DNA of 64,000 bases from Pleodorina starrii (Eukaryota; Chlorophyta; Chlorophyceae; Chlamydomonadales; Volvocaceae): NCBI GenBank assembly GCA_030267565.1, contig BRXU01000013.1:1900001-1964000 (forward strand), given 5' to 3'. This document shows positions 58,450 to 64,000 of the stretch, one piece after another (within the stretch, counting starts at the first letter, position 1; each line of letters begins with the position of its first letter). The position numbers were made by a program, and so were the translations under genes. The notes beneath the pieces are model-generated. The model had not been told where the DNA came from. It saw only the letters and a program-made list of their open reading frames with translations, and made no database searches.

Positions 58450-59842
58450 ACGGAGCTGTCCACGTTGTGAGAGCGGCTTGTTGCTTCCCAGCAGTCGTCT
58501 GTAAACACCTGGCCATCGCGTTGTTTGCCTCCCACGCGTCCGTGGATATAATCAGTGTTAAGAACAGCGGCCCGTAGGGCGGACAGCGGAGCGGTGCTTC
58601 TTGCCAGCCAGTGTGCTCCTTGCCACGTCAAGGCGGAGAATCAGCGGTATTACGGTGTTAGCGAATCACGCATACAATGAACGCTACCGTATGCAGGGTG
58701 CGGTCAGGGGCCAAGATGGCGTGCGGAGATGCGTATGCAGCCTCCTCTCAACAGTCGTCTGTGTGCAGCAGTTAGTGTCCCGGCCTCCAGCCCGTGAGTC
58801 TGCTCTTGGTCGGACATTTCCTCCTCCGGAATTAAATTTACAAAATCAGGAAGCGAAGTGCTGCCGGGATGTGTTTGATTCGACATGCGGGGGAGGGGTA
58901 AGATAAGGCTGCAAGAAAAAGTAGCCCGCGGGGAAAACGCTAGCTGGGCAAGAATGAAACTGGGCATCATCTGACATCCGTCTACGGATGCGCCGCCGCA
59001 GCCAATTTAGCTGTCGTGGTGAGGATTCCAAACTGCCAGCAGTGGAGTACTCGGAATAGCGCCCGCCCCCCGGCGGCCGTTAAGGCTGAACAGGGATTAC
59101 CGTTCACCCCGTTTGCGGCTGCAACGTCAACGGTTGACTAAAACTCTTCAGAAGATCGGGTTCTGGGCTGTACAAACGCCTGCGGTTGGCTGCAGACTAC
59201 AGCAACACAGGTTAGAACAACCAAGGGTACTAGTCTGGAACTTAAACAAATAATTGTAGGAGATACACATCCGAAAACCAAATAACATTCAAAAAATAAA
59301 ACATCCCGATATTCCTCGGGTTCTGGGGCACATTGTATCCACAACTGCCTTGTGTGCCGTACAGTAGGGTACAGTCGAAAGTTCGACACCGCCCTCATCT
59401 GTGCCAAGAACATTAGCCCGAAATATACTACACAGGCCCAAAGCGGCCCTTCCCTGAACGTCCCCAAACCTCCAAGTATCCACCGAAAACAACAGTACAC
59501 GAGTCACTACCCAACTCACCACGACTCACCCAAATCGAACAAGCGCCCTCAGCCCAAACCACAAATTAAGCAACGGCTCACAATGCGTTATCCGGCTTCA
59601 TCCCTTGCCGTCCAACTTAGTTCTCCCGTGCATGCCTTCCCAGGCGTTTCTACACCCAGAAAGTCGCGGTGGCCTGCACTGAAACGGCTGGAAACGGTCG
59701 CAGCCACTCCGTCGACGCGCGCACCGACCCGCCCGCCGTCGGAGCCCCCCCGGAGCGCCCGTCCTTGCCCCAGCCCCTCATCCACACCACCCACTGCCGC
59801 CTCGCCAGTACACAATAAGCCCTCACCGATTCAACCGCGCCC
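58450..59842. other. Convergent intergenic region between RPP2 and the orphan plastid gene
   Basis: Contains the RPP2 3' UTR with a TGTAA signal and the 3' flank of the minus-strand gene. No other gene, RNA or long repeat was recognised. Confidence 0.5.
58500..58504 (+). terminator. TGTAA polyadenylation signal of RPP2
   Basis: TGTAA lies 51 nt after the RPP2 stop codon. This is the established poly(A) signal of Chlamydomonas and relatives; cleavage is expected 10-20 nt further on. Confidence 0.75.
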
Positions 59843-62800
59843 TCACCACCCGAACAGCCGCGCCTTGGTCTTCTGCGCGCCCTGCACGGCCGCCTCCTCC
59901 ACCTCCACCACCTCCTGTACGGCATGCCCCACCGCCTTGGAGATGGCGCTGCCGTACGCCCGCTGCATCTCCGCCACCGCCGTCACCAGATCCTTGTACG
60001 CGCGGTTGATGGTGGGTTCATCAACCGCCGTCTGCTGCTGCTCGCCGTACGCGTACAGCTCCCGGACGGCGTCCTGCGTTTCGTTGCGCGAACCGGGTTT
60101 CGAATTAGACATGAATTCCCAACAACGGGTGAGGGATGCCACTGGCCATGGGTAGACTCGGTGCGCGGCTGTGCTACCATCTGGGACCTTTTGGGCCTTA
60201 TGTGCCAGCATTAGGTCGATTTCAGTCTGCGCACGGGCAAGGTAACCTTGGCGAGGTATGCCGCCTACCGTATCATCCGCTTCCGCATCCGCAACCCCCA
60301 GTACAGTCCCCGCCCGCCCCACATAAAGTTCCCGGCTCCGAGCTCCCTCTTAGATCTGTAGTGCCCACCTGGAGTGACGGCAGCGGCTCCGAGCCGCTCC
60401 TCTCCAGGGAGTTGCTCACCGACTTCTCCGCACGCGCCACCGCCGCTGTGGCGAGCACGGGAGAATTCAGGGAGTACCCGAGGGCGTTTATATTAATATA
60501 GGATGATTAACATACATTTTAATAATTATTTTTATTAGCATTACGTAGTACACGGTAGTGCCAGAGCCAGAAGGCCAAGCAACAGCCCATCTGGCGCCGG
60601 AAGGAAGAAAAAGCCACCGTGGCCGGTGCCAATCGCGCCGGCCTTAAACCAAAGGACATATGCACAAGCGTAGGGTCGGAGGACGTTTGGCAGCGCAGGC
60701 ATGATCTGCCGGTCGGTGGTGGAGTGCCTCGGCCTGGAAGAGGCACGTCGCGGCTGCTGCCCTGGCTGTCCCGGGAAGGCACATGACGGGCGTTCTGGGG
60801 TTCCTGTCCCGAGGCGCCAGGAGCAGCCGGAGGGCCTGCTGCGAGGCGCACTGTATGCGTGCAACTTCCCGCGCCCGGACCACCGCCGACCCGCGGGTCG
60901 GTGCGCCGGTACTTACCCTCAATCTTCTGTAGATCGCGCTGCGACGCGCCGGCCCCCGACTTCGACTCTGCACCGGGGGAGAAGGCAGCGGAGGAGTCAG
61001 TGCACAAAGCGGCAGCGACAGGGGGCAGCGGAGCAGTACAGAACGGAGCGGAGCAGGGCGTGGTTGCGGACGCGGCGGTGCATCAGTACACTCATGCGGG
61101 ATGAACGCGGGAAGAAGGTGGTCATTTCACTTCATAGAAAATGGCGGCTTCGGCCTCGGCCTTTGCATTTGCATGTGTGTGTGTGTGTGAATACGGTGTG
61201 ATTTCATGCGTTACCCTTGGCCGCGTGCCCATAAGCAACTCAACCGTCCGTCGAGTGGGCCAACTCCCAACCCCCAACTCCCAACTCCCAACCGCCAACT
61301 CACAACCCACCAAACGCCGCCAGCAGCTCCTGGCTGTCCTCCAAAAGCTCCACCGCAGTCTCCATCGCCACCAGAGCAGACTTGCCGGATGAGACCACCC
61401 CCACCTGGGAGCAGGGAGCAGTGGAGGCAATGGAGCCAGTGCGCGATCAGGGGCGGAAGCAGGTCGGCGGCCCAGCTCAGGCGACCTGCTTGACCGGGCT
61501 GTCGGAATTAGCAAAACTCCGCCCCCACACAGGGCGCCCCCCCCCACACACCGTACCTCCCCCGTGACGTCCGCCTCCCGGGTCTCGCTGCGTGCCGCCG
61601 CCTCCGCCGCCTCCGCCGCCTGTTTGGCCGCATCCGCCACCGCCAGCACCGCCGCCTCGCCGCGCGCCGCCAGCGCGTCCATCATTTGCTGCCGCCGCCG
61701 CAGCTCCGTAGCTAGCTCGTCGCGGGCCTCGACCTTGTGCCAGAGGAGGAACAAAGGAAGAGAACAAGGGGTTGAGAAAAATGACGGTCGTTAGGGTTTG
61801 ACCGTCTGTGGTGGAGTATGACAGTCGGTAGAGTATGGTACAGCAGAACCAGGGGGGTGCAAAGGGGGGATGCAGGGGGTGGGGTTCGCCACTTCGCCTC
61901 CCCCTGGCCGGCCGGGCCGCTCCCCCTTCCAAGGACATCATCCCCCACCGATGGTGGTCGGGAGCAGCTGGCCGAACGCTGGCGGCTTGGAGACCGGGCC
62001 CCAGGACGCCGCAAGCTGGGCCCACCCCAAGTCCCCAACCCAGCCTTATTTGCCGCTGCTCTCTCAGCTAGCTGGCTGGCCGGCTGACTGGCTGCATCGC
62101 TGGGCGCACCTCAATGCTGAGGCCCTTGCGCCGAGCCAGCTCCTCCACCACCTTATCCTCCCCCGCCAGACGGTCCAGGAAGGCCTCATTATTGACCAGC
62201 GCCGAAATGAACTGCTCGTTGCGGATGAGAGCAGCGACCAGCGTCTACGTGGGGGGAGGAGGGGGGAGCGGCAGGGAGGGGCGTTGCGGCTTGCGGGGGT
62301 GGGGGACAGCAGGGCGCGGCAGGGCGCAGGGGCAGCGCGGGGCAAGGCAGGCAGCTGGGGGCAGGTGGTGGTTACGGCGCGCCCGGGCGCAGCGACTCCC
62401 GTCCCGAGGCGTGGCGTGTGAGAAGAAGACTTGCAGTTGGGGCGGGGCGCGATCGATAGGTCAGGAAGGTGGAGGGAGGGAGAGAGTCGAGGGTGACGTT
62501 GGCCGTCGATAGCTGCCGAAAGGGAGCGCATGGCTGTCTGACCTTGACGTCGGTGCTGGCGTTGATGGCCGGCATGGCGGGGATGTCCATGGCCACGACG
62601 GGGCTGGCGACGGCGGCCTCCGCCGCTACGTCCAGCAGGGCGACATCCATAGCCGCCACCGCCGCGGGGGCTCGCGTGCGCTCCTCTGCGGTGAGACCGA
62701 GGGGGCGGGCGCGGACGAGGAGGAACTCAAAACTGAGGGCGTGGCTGGGCACTGCAGCCGTGGACCGTGGCCGAAGCTTGTGGCCACCTCCACTGCAAAT

Positions 62801-63429
62801 GTGACTTATTATTTTGTCCTGCTCCGGGCGTCATTACTGCTGCTGGTGGTTGCGAAGAGGCATCAGGTACACCCCCTTGCCCCTTCAGGCGGATCACAAG
62901 GAAGACGCGAGTTGATCGGACGCGTTTCATGTTATTAATACGTTTTTGGACATCACTCACCGGGTGATGCACCGGAGGACAGCTCTGTCAGCGGCTGCGC
63001 GGCCTGCCACGGATGTAAGGGGCATTGAGTTGCGCCCAAAGGAAGTGTACCAGTCAAACGGTGGTGTACTCCACATATCTCACCAAACAAATGCTATTAT
63101 GTCCAAATTCCAGGGCTACCACGCAATAAGACGATCATATCAACTCGACAGTCGGGGCAACATCCATCTCAACTAACCTGCAAGCTCAAGAGCTCGTCCC
63201 TCGCAACGTCTGCCCATGCTACATTAGAGATAAGCATCTGTGCTGCAATTGCGGAAATGCAAGTCGCGACATGACCCGCGTTCCTCTGAGGCACGCAATC
63301 CTCCTGACGTGCTGTCGCCGCTGGGGCGATTGGGTCGCGGCCTGCTGTCGCATTAACACGGACAGACCGCTTCGAGTGCGCATTGAATGATTGAGATGAA
63401 GGCTTCGGATGCCTTTTCAAGCCGAGCAT
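59843..63429 (-). CDS. Unrecognised plastid-targeted helical protein
   Basis: I do not recognise the family. Nine exons join in phase: 63429-63178, 63003-62961, 62685-62543, 62244-62110, 61733-61557, 61404-61311, 60967-60917, 60445-60369, 60073-59843; 400 residues. Residues 1-50 are basic and Ser/Ala-rich (MLGLKRHPKPSSQSFNAHSK), like a chloroplast transit peptide. Residues 53-73 are a hydrophobic segment ending A-W-A, so a bipartite thylakoid-lumen signal is possible. The rest is acidic/Ala-rich and strongly helical, with heptad-like stretches (ARDELATELRRRQQMMDALA, KQAAEAAEAAARSETREA) and a conserved-looking C-terminal domain (AVRELYAYGEQQQTAVDEP ... KARLFGW). No Cys pairs, metal motifs or catalytic motifs are evident. 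The small exon 2 (43 bp) is placed because only it satisfies the phase between exons 1 and 3. It is convergent with RPP2. Confidence 0.68.
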
Positions 63430-63929
63430 TTTCGCGTGTCGCAGTAGCCGATCGGGTACAAGTGAAAGACTTTGTGAATAATACTGTTCAAAAATGTACA
63501 CTTGTGCAATTACAGCTTAGTGTGTTCGGGAGAACATTTACAGCGTTGTGACTTTGTAGACCCTACCACCAACCGAAACCACCCGTTCCTGCGATGCTCC
63601 GGAATCAACTGGCAAAGGCAATTGACCGACGATTCGAATAACTTGATGTACTATCTAATTCGCAGTTATTATGTTTTTGGTGCTGTGCCGAAAGTAGGAA
63701 CTCCTTCGGGGCGGTCGGTGCCAGGGGCACGCGCTGCCCGGCTGCTGACACACCTGGCTGAACACGTGAACAGTCCCACGTACTATATCTTAGCCCTCAT
63801 CAACACCGTTCAATTTATGAATGCACGGTATGCGCTTGAAGTGTAGGAAATACCGTCGTTCCTCGAGTCTCCCCCGGTACCAGTTAAACCCGCAAGTTTC
63901 TGTCAGGTCTGTGGGTGCGCCTAACTTAC
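63430..63929. other. Upstream region of the orphan plastid gene
   Basis: Presumed promoter and 5' UTR of the minus-strand plastid gene plus the edge of an intron or 3' region of the next gene. No TATA box or other signal is certain. Confidence 0.4.
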
Positions 63930-64000
63930 TTGTGGATGGCCAGGGCCTGTCGCCAGTTGGCGAGCCTCATGGCGAATTCCCCATGGCCGTTGAGTCGGGC
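63930..64000 (-). CDS. Partial exon entering from the right edge (possible TPR-like segment)
   Basis: On the minus strand an open segment encodes RLNGHGEFAMRLANWRQALA followed by IHK, and meets a perfect GTAAGT donor at 63929. The helix pattern is reminiscent of a tetratricopeptide-type repeat, but 23 residues are too few to name a family. If unspliced, the next codon is TAA, so it could equally be a C-terminus. Confidence 0.3.

Overview
This window is nuclear DNA from a green alga, most probably a volvocine or other chlorophycean species related to Chlamydomonas. The evidence is the high GC content, genes broken into many short exons with canonical GT-AG (occasionally GC-AG) introns, a TGTAA polyadenylation signal, plastid-targeted enzymes of green-lineage type (PPDK, soluble plastid GPAT, an ELIP/LHC-like protein), and very abundant micro- and minisatellites in introns and intergenic DNA. 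All gene models below were assembled by hand: each exon junction was accepted only where donor, acceptor, reading phase and (for known families) conserved protein sequence agreed.

Layout, left to right. 0.6-2.0 kb (-): a tentative small gene with a mitochondrial-like presequence and two paralogous, same-phase exons. 3.9-6.8 kb (-): catalytic-type NAD-isocitrate dehydrogenase subunit. 7.5-17.7 kb (+): alanyl-tRNA synthetase carrying an N-terminal GST-like (EF1B-gamma-like) domain; it is divergent from IDH across 738 bp. 19.0-21.9 kb: a 2.9-kb minisatellite of 13-bp units. 23.4-32.1 kb (-): chloroplast pyruvate,phosphate dikinase, 20 exons. 34.5-36.0 kb (-): ELIP/LHC-like three-helix protein. 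37.0-37.5 kb: tandem 293-bp duplication. 37.9-52.8 kb (+): a 26-exon SAC3/GANP-family mRNA-export scaffold, one intron of which is almost entirely a 1.5-kb CCCCT tract. 54.7-56.4 kb (-): plastid glycerol-3-phosphate acyltransferase. 57.6-58.4 kb (+): 60S acidic ribosomal protein P2. 59.8-63.4 kb (-): a 9-exon, plastid-targeted helical protein I do not recognise. At the right edge a partial minus-strand exon enters the window.

The genes are unrelated housekeeping, metabolic and plastid genes, as expected for a plant-type nuclear chromosome; there is no operon logic and I see no viral, bacterial or toxin genes, CRISPR array or recognisable autonomous transposon. The most unusual items are the GST-like/AlaRS fusion, the purine-free intron in SAC3, the paired candidate mutually exclusive exons near the left edge, two short motif families repeated across the SAC3 introns, and the orphan plastid protein. 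Splice sites and ends are predictions from sequence alone; coordinates may be off by a base in places.
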